Translations under genes and position numbers: made by a program | The notes under the pieces: model-generated | Database searches by the model: none | What the model saw: the letters and a program-made list of their open reading frames with translations, nothing else | Told to the model about the DNA's origin: nothing | Shown: positions 42,160 to 50,033 of the stretch, in pieces | Layout of the letters: each line of letters starts with the position of its first letter | Position numbering within the stretch: the stretch's first letter is position 1 | Assembly (NCBI RefSeq): GCF_007994225.1 | Contig: NZ_VLLL01000005.1 | Location: forward strand, 4,359 to 68,358 | DNA length: 64,000 nucleotides | Direction of reading: 5' to 3' | Origin: Stackebrandtia albiflava | GTDB taxonomy: Bacteria; Actinomycetota; Actinomycetes; Mycobacteriales; Micromonosporaceae

Positions 42160-42804
42160 GTGCTGGACGACCTGTGGCCCACCTTCCGAATCGAGATCGC
42201 CACTCCCCGCCTGCGGCTGCGGCTGCCGAGGGAGAACGAGCTCGCCCGGCTCGCGCACATCGCCGGGCAGGGCGTGCACGGGCCGTCCGAACGGCCGTTC
42301 CTGACGCCGTGGACCGACGGCACGCCGCAGGACCGGGCCCGCAGCGTCATGCGGGGCCACTGGAGTGCCCTGGCGGGATGGCGGGTGGACGACTGGTCGC
42401 TCGGCCTCGGGGTCTTCGGCGCCGACGGTGAACCACTCGGCATGGTGACCGTCCGGGCGAGGAACTTCCCCGTGGTCCGGGAGGTCGCCACCTGGTCCTG
42501 GCTGGGCATCCCGCACCAGGGCCACGGTTACGGCACCGAGGCGCGGAAGGGCCTGTTGACCCTGGCGTTCGACCACCTGGGCGCGGAGGCGGCGCTGTCC
42601 GAGGTGTTCCAGGACAACCACGCCTCGCAACGCGTGTCGCGCCGCCTCGGTTACCGGCCGGACGGGATATCGCGTGATGCCCGGGGGTCCGAAGTACTCG
42701 TCTCCGACCGGTTGCGGCTGGAAAGGTCACGCTGGGCGGAGGTGCCCCACGACGACATCACCGTCGAAGGGGTCGACGCCTGCCGCGCCATGTTCACCGG
42801 CTGA
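42160..42804 (+). CDS. GNAT-family N-acetyltransferase (RimJ-like)
   Basis: 214 residues. Opens with IATPRLRLRLPRENELARLAHIA, the usual RimJ/RimL beginning; motif A is WSWLGIPHQGHGYGTEARKGLLTLAFDHL and motif B NHASQRVSRRLGYRPDG. May acetylate an N-terminal residue or a small amine. GTG 42160 without a ribosome-binding site. Confidence 0.85.
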   Translation: MLDDLWPTFRIEIATPRLRLRLPRENELARLAHIAGQGVHGPSERPFLTPWTDGTPQDRARSVMRGHWSALAGWRVDDWSLGLGVFGADGEPLGMVTVRARNFPVVREVATWSWLGIPHQGHGYGTEARKGLLTLAFDHLGAEAALSEVFQDNHASQRVSRRLGYRPDGISRDARGSEVLVSDRLRLERSRWAEVPHDDITVEGVDACRAMFTG

Positions 42805-42887
42805 CGGGACACGAGCGGCCGGCGGCGGGACCGCTCCCGGAGAATCCCCGATACGACTGGATTCCACCGGTCGGCAGGGGAGGCCCC

Positions 42888-43361
42888 GTGTTCCGTTCCA
42901 TCTCGATCGCACTCGTCGCGGTGCTCGGTCTCGCTCTCGGTGCCTGTGGCGCGACGGGCGTCGTGTCGGAGCCTCCAGTCATCGAGGACCGGTGTGCGGA
43001 GGTCTCGGCGCGGATGCGCGGCGAACTGTTCTACGACGAGAACGCCGACAGTCCCCGTGACGTGCTCCCCGGGCGGCTGGCCGCCCTGGAGGGGCTACGC
43101 GAGGACGCGGATGCCCTCAAGACCGCCGGCGACGAACCGGCTCCCAAGGGGTGGCTGACCGCCCTCGACGAGTTGGCCGACACCCTCGACAGCATTACGC
43201 ACTGGCAGGGCGGGATGGGCACCTACATGCTGTACAGCGTGACCGTCAGCCTTCACGAGACCGAGGTGGACGCCCTCGCGACCGCCGCCACCGAGGGCGG
43301 TCTCGGCGATGCCTGCACGGAGATCGACGACTGGAAGTTCTTCCCGCAGCACGAAGGCTGA
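42888..43361 (+). CDS. Small lipoprotein, hypothetical
   Basis: 157 residues. Signal peptide with lipobox ALVAVLGLALGACG, lipid attachment at the Cys near residue 20. The mature part is acidic and mainly helical with two Cys (CAEVS and ACTEI) that could pair. No family recognised. GGGGAGG lies upstream of GTG 42888. Confidence 0.75.
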   Translation: MFRSISIALVAVLGLALGACGATGVVSEPPVIEDRCAEVSARMRGELFYDENADSPRDVLPGRLAALEGLREDADALKTAGDEPAPKGWLTALDELADTLDSITHWQGGMGTYMLYSVTVSLHETEVDALATAATEGGLGDACTEIDDWKFFPQHEG

Positions 43362-43456
43362 ACGGCGACGCGCCTTCCCGGGGCGATCGCGGTTTCCGTC
43401 ACAGGGGCATGGTCTGATTCGGACGGACAACCCACCGACACGATGGAGGACCGCCC

Positions 43457-44014
43457 GTGCGGAAGCTGATCGCCTGCGTCTTCAACTACTCACTGGACGG
43501 CCTGCTCGCCGACCCGGACACCGGATTCTGGGACTTCTGTTTCAGCCGCCCCGACGACCCGGTCGAGATCACCGAACAGGCCGCGCTGTTCGACGCCGCC
43601 GAGGCGCACATCATGGGCCGGGTCGCCTACGAGGGCATGTCCCGCGCCATGCCGACCTCGGACCGGCTGTTCGCGCCCGGATTGAACGCCGGACGCAAGT
43701 TCGTGTTCTCCACGACCATGAAGACCGCCGAGTGGAACAACACCACCGTCGTCTCCGGCGACACGATCGAAGAGGTCGACCGGATCAGGCGCGGCGGTGA
43801 CGGCCACGTCATCGTCTGGGGCGGGGTGCGGATGTGGCGGACCCTCATGGAACGAGACCTCATCGACGAGTTCCACGTGGACATGTACCCGTACGTCGCC
43901 GGCCGCGGCACCCGCCTGTTCGACGGCTTCCTGGAGTCGTACCCGCTCGACCTGGTCTCCAGCACCGGTTTCCGCAGCGGCATCACCCTGCTGAAGCTCC
44001 GACGCCCCCGCTGA
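43457..44014 (+). CDS. RibD C-terminal/dihydrofolate-reductase-like protein
   Basis: 185 residues. Typical order: KLIACVFNYSLDGLLADP, HIMGRVAYEGM, KFVFSTTMKTAEWNNTTVVSG, then IVWGGVRMWRTLMERDLIDEFHVDMYPYVAGRGTRLF. This is the RibD_C (DHFR-fold) family common in actinomycetes; NADPH-dependent reduction of a pteridine-like substrate is possible, but the true substrate is unknown. Confidence 0.88.
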   Translation: MRKLIACVFNYSLDGLLADPDTGFWDFCFSRPDDPVEITEQAALFDAAEAHIMGRVAYEGMSRAMPTSDRLFAPGLNAGRKFVFSTTMKTAEWNNTTVVSGDTIEEVDRIRRGGDGHVIVWGGVRMWRTLMERDLIDEFHVDMYPYVAGRGTRLFDGFLESYPLDLVSSTGFRSGITLLKLRRPR

Positions 44015-44040
44015 CCGACCGGTCGCCGCGCGTTCACCCG

Positions 44041-44068
44041 TTGTCATACCCGCCTGTCACGATATGCC
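44041..44068 (+). promoter_or_regulatory. Candidate promoter of the small acidic-protein operon
   Basis: TTGTCA (44041-44046), a 16-bp spacer and TATGCC (44063-44068) precede the small genes starting at 44106. Reasonable -35/-10 match; no operator seen. Confidence 0.45.
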
Positions 44069-44105
44069 GGTGACGATCCGATGACAGACGGAACGGTGGT
44101 GGTGA

Positions 44106-44216
44106 ATGACGGGCATCGCGGACTTCACGCGCGCGATGGCCGCGACGGTCGACCGGCTGGCCGACGCCATCGCGGCCATGGAGAACGTATACCGGGGAGC
44201 GGGAGAGGCATTGTGA
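44106..44216 (+). CDS. 36-residue small protein, WXG100-like fragment?
   Basis: The frame starts at ATG 44106 after GGTGGTGA and encodes 36 residues, helical and Ala-rich, beginning MTGIADFTRAMAATVDRLAD. Its TGA overlaps the GTG of the next gene (44213) by 4 bp, a coupled arrangement that argues for real translation. The residue pattern vaguely recalls the end of WXG100/ESX substrates, but it is too short to be sure. Confidence 0.45.
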   Translation: MTGIADFTRAMAATVDRLADAIAAMENVYRGAGEAL

Positions 44217-44485
44217 CGTTGCGGCTGTTTTCCGACGGCGTGGAGTACTTTCCCGTCACCGATGACCCGGCCGTCATAGCGAGGTTGAGGGTACGGGAGG
44301 CGATCACACCGGACACCCTCAAACTGGCCGAGTTCGCGGTGGCGGAGTTGGGACTCACCCCGCCTGACCACCAGGAGGGTGATCCGTTGCCCGATATCGC
44401 CTCGATCTATCCACCGGACCACCCCGACGGCGTCTACGTCTGGGACGTTCACGAGCTGGACGATGAGGAACTGGGCGAAGACTAG
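44213..44485 (+). CDS. Acidic small protein, tandem paralogue 1
   Basis: 90 residues. Shares GVEYFPVTDD near the N terminus, ELGLTPPDHQEGDPLP in the middle and VYVWDVHELDDEELGED at the end with the next two genes. Very acidic C terminus. No family recognised. It is translationally coupled to the 36-residue ORF. It lies just before two Imm1-like immunity genes, so a protective role against a toxin is possible but unproven. Confidence 0.7.
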   Translation: MTLRLFSDGVEYFPVTDDPAVIARLRVREAITPDTLKLAEFAVAELGLTPPDHQEGDPLPDIASIYPPDHPDGVYVWDVHELDDEELGED

Positions 44486-44530
44486 CCGTCCGTAGAGCAG
44501 CGGTCACGAGGTAGCCGGGGAGGCGTTGGC

Positions 44531-44836
44531 ATGATTCGTAACGGGATCGAGTATTTTCCCGTCACCGACGACGTCGTGGTGGCGCTACTGCGCGAGAAGG
44601 AGGCCGACGGAGCCGGTGCCCACGAACTCGCGGATTATGCCGCTACTGAACTCGGACTGAGGCCGCCGGATCATCAGCCGGGCGACCCGCTGCCCCTGAT
44701 CGTGGAGGTGTTCCCGCCTGACATGGACCACGGCGTGTACGTGTGGAACATTCACGAGTACTTCGACGAGGAACTGGGCGAGGACCAGCCGTCCGAAGAG
44801 CAGCGGCCACCCGAGAGGCGTTGGCATGATTCATAA
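44531..44836 (+). CDS. Acidic small protein, tandem paralogue 2
   Basis: 101 residues, homologous to the flanking genes (NGIEYFPVTDD, ELGLRPPDHQPGDPLP, DHGVYVWNIHEYFDEELGED) with an extra 15-residue tail whose last 11 nt overlap paralogue 3. The nucleotide sequence around the start (AGGCGTTGGCATGATTC) is nearly identical to that of paralogue 3, so this duplication is recent. Confidence 0.7.
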   Translation: MIRNGIEYFPVTDDVVVALLREKEADGAGAHELADYAATELGLRPPDHQPGDPLPLIVEVFPPDMDHGVYVWNIHEYFDEELGEDQPSEEQRPPERRWHDS

Positions 44837-45086
44837 CGGGATCGAGTACTTTCCCGTCACCGACGACGCCGACAAGCTGGCCCGGCTACGAGAACTGGCC
44901 GACCGGCCTGTCGGCTCAAGACGTCTCGCAGAGTTCGCGGCGTCTGAGCTAGGACTGACTCCACCAGGCTTCCGCGAAGGTGACCCACTTTCCAGCATCG
45001 TGGAGGTGTTTCGACCTGACATGGATCACGGCGTCCTGGTGTGGGACATTCACGAATACCGGGACGAGGAACTGGGCGAAGACTGA
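44826..45086 (+). CDS. Acidic small protein, tandem paralogue 3
   Basis: 86 residues, third copy of the family (NGIEYFPVTDD, ELGLTPPGFREGDPLS, DHGVLVWDIHEYRDEELGED). Function unknown. The spacing between the three copies is about 300 bp, consistent with stepwise tandem duplication of a unit including its ribosome-binding region. Confidence 0.7.
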   Translation: MIHNGIEYFPVTDDADKLARLRELADRPVGSRRLAEFAASELGLTPPGFREGDPLSSIVEVFRPDMDHGVLVWDIHEYRDEELGED

Positions 45087-45102
45087 GGGCTCGTCGTGGA
45101 CG

Positions 45103-45240
45103 ATGATGCTCGGTGTTCCCGTCTGGGGTGTCGAGGGCGCATCCGCCGACGACCCCGAAGATCATTCCGATGACGACGACCCGTGGACCGGCATCGTTCC
45201 GATCATCGAATCGTCACCGGATTCGGAGACGCGGGGATGA
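45103..45240 (+). CDS. 45-residue acidic ORF, doubtful
   Basis: Encodes 45 residues beginning MMLGVPVWGVEG with an acidic middle (DDPEDHSDDDDPW). No clear ribosome-binding site, no family. It directly follows the three acidic paralogues and ends before the convergent Imm1-like gene; it may be a remnant of a further copy. Confidence 0.3.
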   Translation: MMLGVPVWGVEGASADDPEDHSDDDDPWTGIVPIIESSPDSETRG

Positions 45241-45281
45241 CCAGCCGGTGGCCCGCAGCGTCAATCGGTGTCGCGGGGGCC

Positions 45282-45704
45282 TCAGATACCGGACGTCTGC
45301 CATCGGACGTTGGTCGGGCGTTCGCCGCCGGAGGTCAGGAACTCCCGAGCCGCCTGTCGTACGGTGTCCAAGGGCACGGCGGAGTCACCCGGGAACCGGG
45401 TCCCCTCGCCCATATAACAGAACCACAGTTCAGAATGCCGATCCACCGACTCCCCGCTGCTGTACCAGGCGCCATCGGCCATGTACCGCAACGCACCTGA
45501 ACCGGTACGGGGATCGACTGCCACGTACATCTCATGATCAGGCACGCCGACAGCGTTCAACGGACGTTCTCTCACGTACAGGGCGGCGATCCGGTTCTCC
45601 ACACCTTGGTGGGTCAGTGTCTCCACCAGTGCGTCCATCGCCTCTGGGGCACCCACCATCACGGGAGTGTCACCCGTGAAGTAGGCATCGACGGTGAAAC
45701 TCAA
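45282..45704 (-). CDS. Imm1-like immunity protein, distal copy
   Basis: 140 residues. The Imm1 (PF14430) layout can be read: an N-terminal VDAYFTGDTPVMVGAPEAMDALVETL, a middle MYVAVDPRTGSGALRYMADG, and a C-terminal VPLDTVRQAAREFLTSGGERPTNVRWQ. Imm1 proteins neutralise deaminase and other polymorphic toxins. It follows the proximal Imm1-like gene by 16 bp in the toxin operon. Confidence 0.75.
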   Translation of the reverse strand: MSFTVDAYFTGDTPVMVGAPEAMDALVETLTHQGVENRIAALYVRERPLNAVGVPDHEMYVAVDPRTGSGALRYMADGAWYSSGESVDRHSELWFCYMGEGTRFPGDSAVPLDTVRQAAREFLTSGGERPTNVRWQTSGI

Positions 45705-45720
45705 CGGTGCCCCTCGACTT

Positions 45721-46134
45721 TCATCGCCACTCGACGCAGGTCGGCCGTCGACCGGTGCGGAGGTATTCGTGGACGGCGCGGCGGGCTCGACCGCGTGACA
45801 CCGCCAGGTCCTCGGCGGGAATCTCGATCACATCGGCGACACCGTCGTCGAAGCGGCGTGGTTCGTCGGGAAGCGCGGTGAAGCAGGGCTCCACTGCCAC
45901 CGACTCACCCCACTTCAGGCAGGCGGCGGCGTCGTCGTGGCTGATCGCGATGTCGAGTACCGGCTGACATGAACCATCGGGTAGGAGCGGCCCGAATCCA
46001 CCGAATACGAGATGGCCCGTGGGGCCGTACCTGGTCATGAGGACGTCGATGGCTTCATCGGCTCGGTCGGCGTCCGCCACCGGCTCCACGACTCCCCACC
46101 CGTAGAACACGCCGTATCGGGGATCCTCGGTCAC
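45721..46134 (-). CDS. Imm1-like immunity protein, proximal copy
   Basis: 137 residues. The C terminus IEIPAEDLAVSRGRARRAVHEYLRTGRRPTCVEW is the usual Imm1 end and parallels the distal copy; the N-terminal half is diverged (GPTGHLVFGGFGPLLPDG). GTG 46134 overlaps the toxin stop by 4 bp, the expected arrangement for a cognate immunity gene. The 16-bp spacing to the second copy implies a shared transcript. Confidence 0.75.
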   Translation of the reverse strand: MTEDPRYGVFYGWGVVEPVADADRADEAIDVLMTRYGPTGHLVFGGFGPLLPDGSCQPVLDIAISHDDAAACLKWGESVAVEPCFTALPDEPRRFDDGVADVIEIPAEDLAVSRGRARRAVHEYLRTGRRPTCVEWR

Positions 46135-46913
46135 GATTCTTCAACTCCGTGGTAGGTGTGCTGATTGCCATCGGGCCAGTAGACGGTGAGGGACGCCCCT
46201 GGCGGAAGCAGCCTGGGAAGTATCTGGTCGCAACCGTAGCGAAGGCTCGTGGCATATCCGCATGGTCCATCGGGATTGTTGATGACGATCGTTTCGTTCT
46301 TAAGCTCCTGTCGGCGCATGCGTACCGCGAACTTCGGTTCCACATGTGTGGCGATCATGAGTGATGGGACCTCGTCAGGTCGTCTGACTCTTGACCACAG
46401 CTCATCAACGGCTCTGGTCTCCTCATCGGCACCGCTTTGAAGCTTGCGATCGAATTCGCTGCGGCCAACCCATCGACCATGTGTCGGGTGTTGAGGCATG
46501 CCACGCCCGCGCTTCGTCTTGGGCGGCATGGTTGGCATATCGATCAGATGTGGATTGGGATCGCATGTTTTGGCAGTGGCTGCTTCGGTTGGAATGGGAG
46601 ATTCGGAAACCGGACGCGCCGGTGCCGCTCGGGTGTTCTGTCCGAGATCTGGTCGTAAAGTCTCTTTGGCCGCTTCGGCGGTGGTGTGGGCTTCGTCTGC
46701 CTTTCGCTGTATCGAACCGAGCAGCGCGATCGCCTCATCGAGTTTTATGACCGCTTCGCGGATCTGGTCCGCAGTGCCGTGAACCGACATGCCGTCCAGT
46801 TCTTCCGCGAGGTCGTCTCCGTACTGCCTTGATTGAGTCAGTGCCGACACCAATGTCTCGGCTGCGGTAGTGGCGGCGTCGATGAACGATTGCAGCTCTT
46901 CGATACTTCCCAT
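46131..46913 (-). CDS. SCP1.201/DddA-like deaminase toxin
   Basis: 260 residues. Residues 1-85 are helical, probably coiled coil, like export domains of ESX-linked toxins; 90-150 is a Pro/Thr-rich linker; 185-260 is a SCP1.201-like cytidine-deaminase domain with zinc/catalytic HVE (His190, Glu192) and GPC...C (Cys218, Cys228; C-x9-C), then LLPPGASLTVYWPDG. DddA, of the same superfamily, deaminates cytosine in double-stranded DNA; this activity is inferred here. AAGGGA precedes ATG 46913. Coupled to two Imm1-like genes. Confidence 0.82.
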   Translation of the reverse strand: MGSIEELQSFIDAATTAAETLVSALTQSRQYGDDLAEELDGMSVHGTADQIREAVIKLDEAIALLGSIQRKADEAHTTAEAAKETLRPDLGQNTRAAPARPVSESPIPTEAATAKTCDPNPHLIDMPTMPPKTKRGRGMPQHPTHGRWVGRSEFDRKLQSGADEETRAVDELWSRVRRPDEVPSLMIATHVEPKFAVRMRRQELKNETIVINNPDGPCGYATSLRYGCDQILPRLLPPGASLTVYWPDGNQHTYHGVEES

Positions 46914-47134
46914 GCCGAGGTTCCCTTCGTGGTGACATACCTGGCCGGGCAGGGATTCATTGCACCACAGTGGGCGGAGTCCGGCAAGGGTGAGTCCGGT
47001 GGCCGGGGTGCGTGTGTGGTCTCGGTGGGGGAGTTGTCTGGGCTTGGGTGGTCGCAGGCCCCGTGTGGTGTCGGGTGCGGTTCCGGTGTCCGGTGGGACT
47101 GCGGCCACCCAAGCCTTCGCCGTTGTGTGCCGGT

Positions 47135-47332
47135 TCAGGCGGTCGGGTCGGTCTTGACGGTGTTTAGGAGGGCGAGGTAGTCGGTGGTGGTGACCGGGAG
47201 GACGGGACGGACGCCGTCGTGTCGGCTGTCGGACAACTGCGGTGTTTCGGCCAACCGCGCCTCGACGCAGTTGTTGCTCTGCCCTTGCCCGCTGCGGCTT
47301 GGCTTGCGCCACCGGCCGGGGATCTGAGTCAT
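47135..47332 (-). CDS. DUF397 family protein
   Basis: 65 residues: WRKPSRSGQGQSNNCVEARL and VRPVLPVTTTDYLALLNTVK are the DUF397 signature. DUF397 proteins are small partners of WhiJ-like XRE regulators in actinomycete development. It overlaps the upstream XRE gene by 4 bp. The 217 bp between it and the toxin gene hold nothing recognisable. Confidence 0.92.
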   Translation of the reverse strand: MTQIPGRWRKPSRSGQGQSNNCVEARLAETPQLSDSRHDGVRPVLPVTTTDYLALLNTVKTDPTA

Positions 47333-48177
47333 GCGTAATACTCTTCCACTGGTATCGACATCCGGGCGGCCTGCGCGAACGCCCGTCGAATGACGTTACC
47401 TGTCGGGCTGTCGGCGGCGATGAAGCCCGCGCCCCGGGCGGTTCGGGTCCGAATGATGGGTTCCTCGCCGTTGTCGAACTCCAGTAGGTTCAACTCCCAG
47501 CCAAGCAGGTCATACCGACCGGCCGAAAACGGAATGAGTCTTACGTCGGCGAACGGCAGTCTGGCCAGTTCCAGCATAGTCTGTCTTAGTTCGCGCTTCG
47601 CATCATTATTCAGGTGCATCGCGATCGCGGCCTCACCGATCAGGCAGGTCATCGGCCGTTTCGAGGCGAGCCAGCGGGCGCGCCGATCAAGTCGGTATTG
47701 GATTGCCTTCTCCCAGTCAGTCTCGGTCAGTTCGAGGTTCACCACCGTCGTGTCGCGGATCATCTCGACATACGACTTGGGCTGAATCAAGGAGGGAATC
47801 GACGTCGAATCGTGGAACTTGAGCCGGGCGGCGCGGTCTTCGAGTTGATGGTACAGCCAGGAATCCCGGTCGACGACGGAACCGTACGCGTTCGTCCAGT
47901 CGTCTTCGCGGGTCGCCTGTGCCAGGAGGGCGAGGTGCTCGATCAGATCCGGATCGCTGCGGTAGAACGCGCACAGGTCCCGCACCGTACCGCTCTTGAC
48001 GGTGCGCTTGCGGCCGTTCTCGATGTCCAGAATGGTACGAGACGACGCGATGTGCCTTGGCACCTCCTCTTTGGAGTATCCGCGTGGCTTGCCGGGACGA
48101 GGGCGGAGACGTTCGGTGCGCAGTTGCAGTCCGAGCTCGATCGCGGGTGTGGTCGATCGGCCACGATTGCTGGTCAT
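47329..48177 (-). CDS. WhiJ-like XRE regulator with DUF5753 domain
   Basis: 282 residues. N-terminal helix-turn-helix (LGLQLRTERLRPRPGKPRGYSKEEVPRHIASSRTILDIENGRKR), then a DUF5753 domain of about 190 residues starting ALLAQATREDDW and ending FAQAARMSIPVEEYY. Such proteins act with the adjacent DUF397 partner in development or antibiotic control. It may also govern the neighbouring toxin region (inference). Confidence 0.9.
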   Translation of the reverse strand: MTSNRGRSTTPAIELGLQLRTERLRPRPGKPRGYSKEEVPRHIASSRTILDIENGRKRTVKSGTVRDLCAFYRSDPDLIEHLALLAQATREDDWTNAYGSVVDRDSWLYHQLEDRAARLKFHDSTSIPSLIQPKSYVEMIRDTTVVNLELTETDWEKAIQYRLDRRARWLASKRPMTCLIGEAAIAMHLNNDAKRELRQTMLELARLPFADVRLIPFSAGRYDLLGWELNLLEFDNGEEPIIRTRTARGAGFIAADSPTGNVIRRAFAQAARMSIPVEEYYA

Positions 48178-48485
48178 ACATGGGATTTAACCATCGAATG
48201 TGATGCCGCGCATGCCCCGGTGTCCACGGTCGTGAATCGGAAATTATCATCCGTGGAAATTTCCGATCCGTATTTCCGGAAGCGATTTCGGCAGCACCAT
48301 TCCGGAACGACTCGCTTTGGACAAACTTCTTCTGGTGTAACCGTACTCCCAGGTCATAGGCTGTATTGCATCGAAGAGAACGACTGATTACTGTGGAGTG
48401 ATTCGGTCGGCGTGTCGGTGTTCTCCGCCGTGCCGGCCGGGGCGCGCCCACCACGATGTCACGTGAAGAGAACGATGGAGGCGGT
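48178..48485. other. 308-bp divergent region with an inverted repeat
   Basis: No gene. AT-richer than its surroundings. ATCGGAAATT (48236-48245) and AATTTCCGAT (48258-48267) form a perfect 10-bp inverted repeat with a 12-nt spacer, followed by TTTCCGGAAG (about 48273-48282). It lies between the divergent XRE gene and the gene at 48486 and may hold their operator. Confidence 0.5.
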
Positions 48486-48740
48486 ATGAGGATCGATTAT
48501 GGGGTGTTCGACGACCCGGCGGTCTCGTATCAGGTGACGGGGACCGCCGGGTCCGACGAGGTGAACGTGGTGTGGCGGTCGCAGGACCGGGACGTGACGG
48601 TGTTGCGAGTGGACACCGGCACGGGCCGGGTCGACGCCTGGCACCCGCTGTACCTGACGCGCAGTGAGACGTGGCGACAGGCCATGGTGGAGCGTGCCCT
48701 GGCGGTGTACCGGTCCGCGACCCGGCAGTGCGAGGGCTGA
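48486..48740 (+). CDS. Hypothetical protein
   Basis: 84 residues, no family recognised; beta-rich pattern (MRIDYGVFDDPAVSYQVTG, VNVVWRSQDRDVTVLRVD). GGAGGCGGT precedes ATG 48486. It is followed 3 bp later by another hypothetical gene, so they form an operon. Confidence 0.65.
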   Translation: MRIDYGVFDDPAVSYQVTGTAGSDEVNVVWRSQDRDVTVLRVDTGTGRVDAWHPLYLTRSETWRQAMVERALAVYRSATRQCEG

Positions 48741-48743
48741 ACC

Positions 48744-49388
48744 GTGACCACCTCCACCGAACCCGGCCGCGACCTCGGCACGATCCTGGTGTCCGGCCAC
48801 CGCATCGCCGTCACCGCCACCGGCACCGAACTGCGGCTGCGGCGCGTCACCGACACCGGAACCGAACCGCTGGGAGTCGTCAGGCGGGACGGCCGCGACA
48901 CCGGGCGGCTGTGTCCGGCCGCCGGAGTCGACTGGCTCATGCCGCGTTCGGCGCTCGCCGACCGGATCACGGCGGCGGCACTCCACCGGTACCGGGGCCG
49001 TACCGGGCGGGTCGTGTACCACTGTCACCGCTGGCGGGGACCCACCGCGCTGCTGCGCGACCCGGCAAGCCAGGCCGACCCGCGCTGTCCCGTACCACCG
49101 GCGACGTCACGCGGCTGGACCGCGAAACCCGGATCCCTGCGGGTACACCGCTTCGACGAGGCCGCGCCCGCACTCGACTGGCTGTGGCACCAGATGCGGC
49201 AGGTCGTCACCGACACCCACCAGACCCGCCCACAATGGCTACGCCCCGACATCACCGCCGACCACCGCGACTGCCGGGCACAACTCCACGGCCCCGACGC
49301 CGCCTGCGAATGGCTGTTCCCCATGCCACGACACCAGGCGTTCATCGCCTCCATCGTCGCCGTCTACCGGCCACCCGAACCCCAATGA
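48744..49388 (+). CDS. Hypothetical protein
   Basis: 214 residues, no family recognised. It has many Trp, His and Arg, no membrane helix, and two regions separated by a Pro-rich stretch near residue 115. Coupled to the preceding small gene. A hairpin follows the stop. Confidence 0.65.
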   Translation: MTTSTEPGRDLGTILVSGHRIAVTATGTELRLRRVTDTGTEPLGVVRRDGRDTGRLCPAAGVDWLMPRSALADRITAAALHRYRGRTGRVVYHCHRWRGPTALLRDPASQADPRCPVPPATSRGWTAKPGSLRVHRFDEAAPALDWLWHQMRQVVTDTHQTRPQWLRPDITADHRDCRAQLHGPDAACEWLFPMPRHQAFIASIVAVYRPPEPQ

Positions 49389-49392
49389 CCCC

Positions 49393-49496
49393 GGTGCGGC
49401 CCCGGGTGGGCGGGACCGCACCGACACCACCGCACGAACCTGGAATGCGGTGGTACCGCCGCCCGTGACCGCGACCTCCCGGCCGGTCACGGGCGG
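49393..49496 (+). terminator. Two hairpins after the 48486-49388 operon
   Basis: First, GGTGCGG/CCGCACC (49393-49399/49416-49422). Second, a perfect 12-bp stem CCGCCCGTGACC/GGTCACGGGCGG (49459-49470/49485-49496) with a 14-nt loop. No U-tract. The second is the strongest simple hairpin in this part and a likely terminator. The rest of the 365-bp gap (49389-49753) holds one copy of a 27-bp dispersed repeat (49620-49646) and no gene. Confidence 0.6.
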
Positions 49497-49619
49497 CCCT
49501 CTGCCTGTCCGCTGTGCGTCCACCCCCAAACGTGCGGCTCATGCAGCTCACGCACGCCCCACCCCCAACCGGGGGCAGGCCACCCACATCGCAAAGCATG
49601 ACCAACCGGTCATAACGGC

Positions 49620-49646
49620 GTCAACCGGATATTCAGCGGGGCTTCA
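49620..49646 (-). repeat. 27-bp dispersed repeat, copy A
   Basis: Read on the minus strand, this 27-nt element begins TGAAGCCCCGCTGAATA and ends GTTGAC. It matches copy B (52571-52597, plus strand) at 25 of 27 positions, so the two are inverted relative to each other, 2.9 kb apart. Confidence 0.7.
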
Positions 49647-49753
49647 GGAAAGGTGCGTCAGGAAACCGGTCACGCCCGTCGCCCGACCGACGCGCGGCAA
49701 GGCGGTGTGAGGGCTTCGGGATTGCGTTCGGCCCGTCCGGCTGGTAAGCCCTG

Positions 49754-49969
49754 ATGATGACTTCTTATCGCACCAAGGACGGGAAGACGGTTCGCGACGG
49801 TGACATGGTGTGGGCGGTGAACGGCAACGGGCCGTACGAGATCGTCGGACCGATGCCGGGTGGCCGGCTCGTCTACCTCGAGCACGTCTCGGACTCCGCC
49901 GACGGCCTCCACTTCGAGCCCGGTGACTTCGCGATGTACATCTGCGCGAACCGCCCGGCGGGGTACTGA
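49754..49969 (+). CDS. Hypothetical protein
   Basis: 71 residues, no family recognised. Starts at ATG 49754 (or the next codon, 49757). The compact beta-rich sequence (MVWAVNGNGPYEIVGPMPGGRLVYLEHVS) could be a small barrel. Normal codon use for the genome. Confidence 0.6.
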   Translation: MMTSYRTKDGKTVRDGDMVWAVNGNGPYEIVGPMPGGRLVYLEHVSDSADGLHFEPGDFAMYICANRPAGY

Positions 49970-50033
49970 ACCCGTCTCAGACACAGGCGGCGGGGCACCG
50001 GTTCAGGCGATGCCCCGCCGGTCGGTCACGGGC

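Noticed and set aside
43151..43417. Plus-strand frame after the lipoprotein gene
   Set aside because: Alternative frame of the lipoprotein coding sequence with Arg/His-rich shadow composition.
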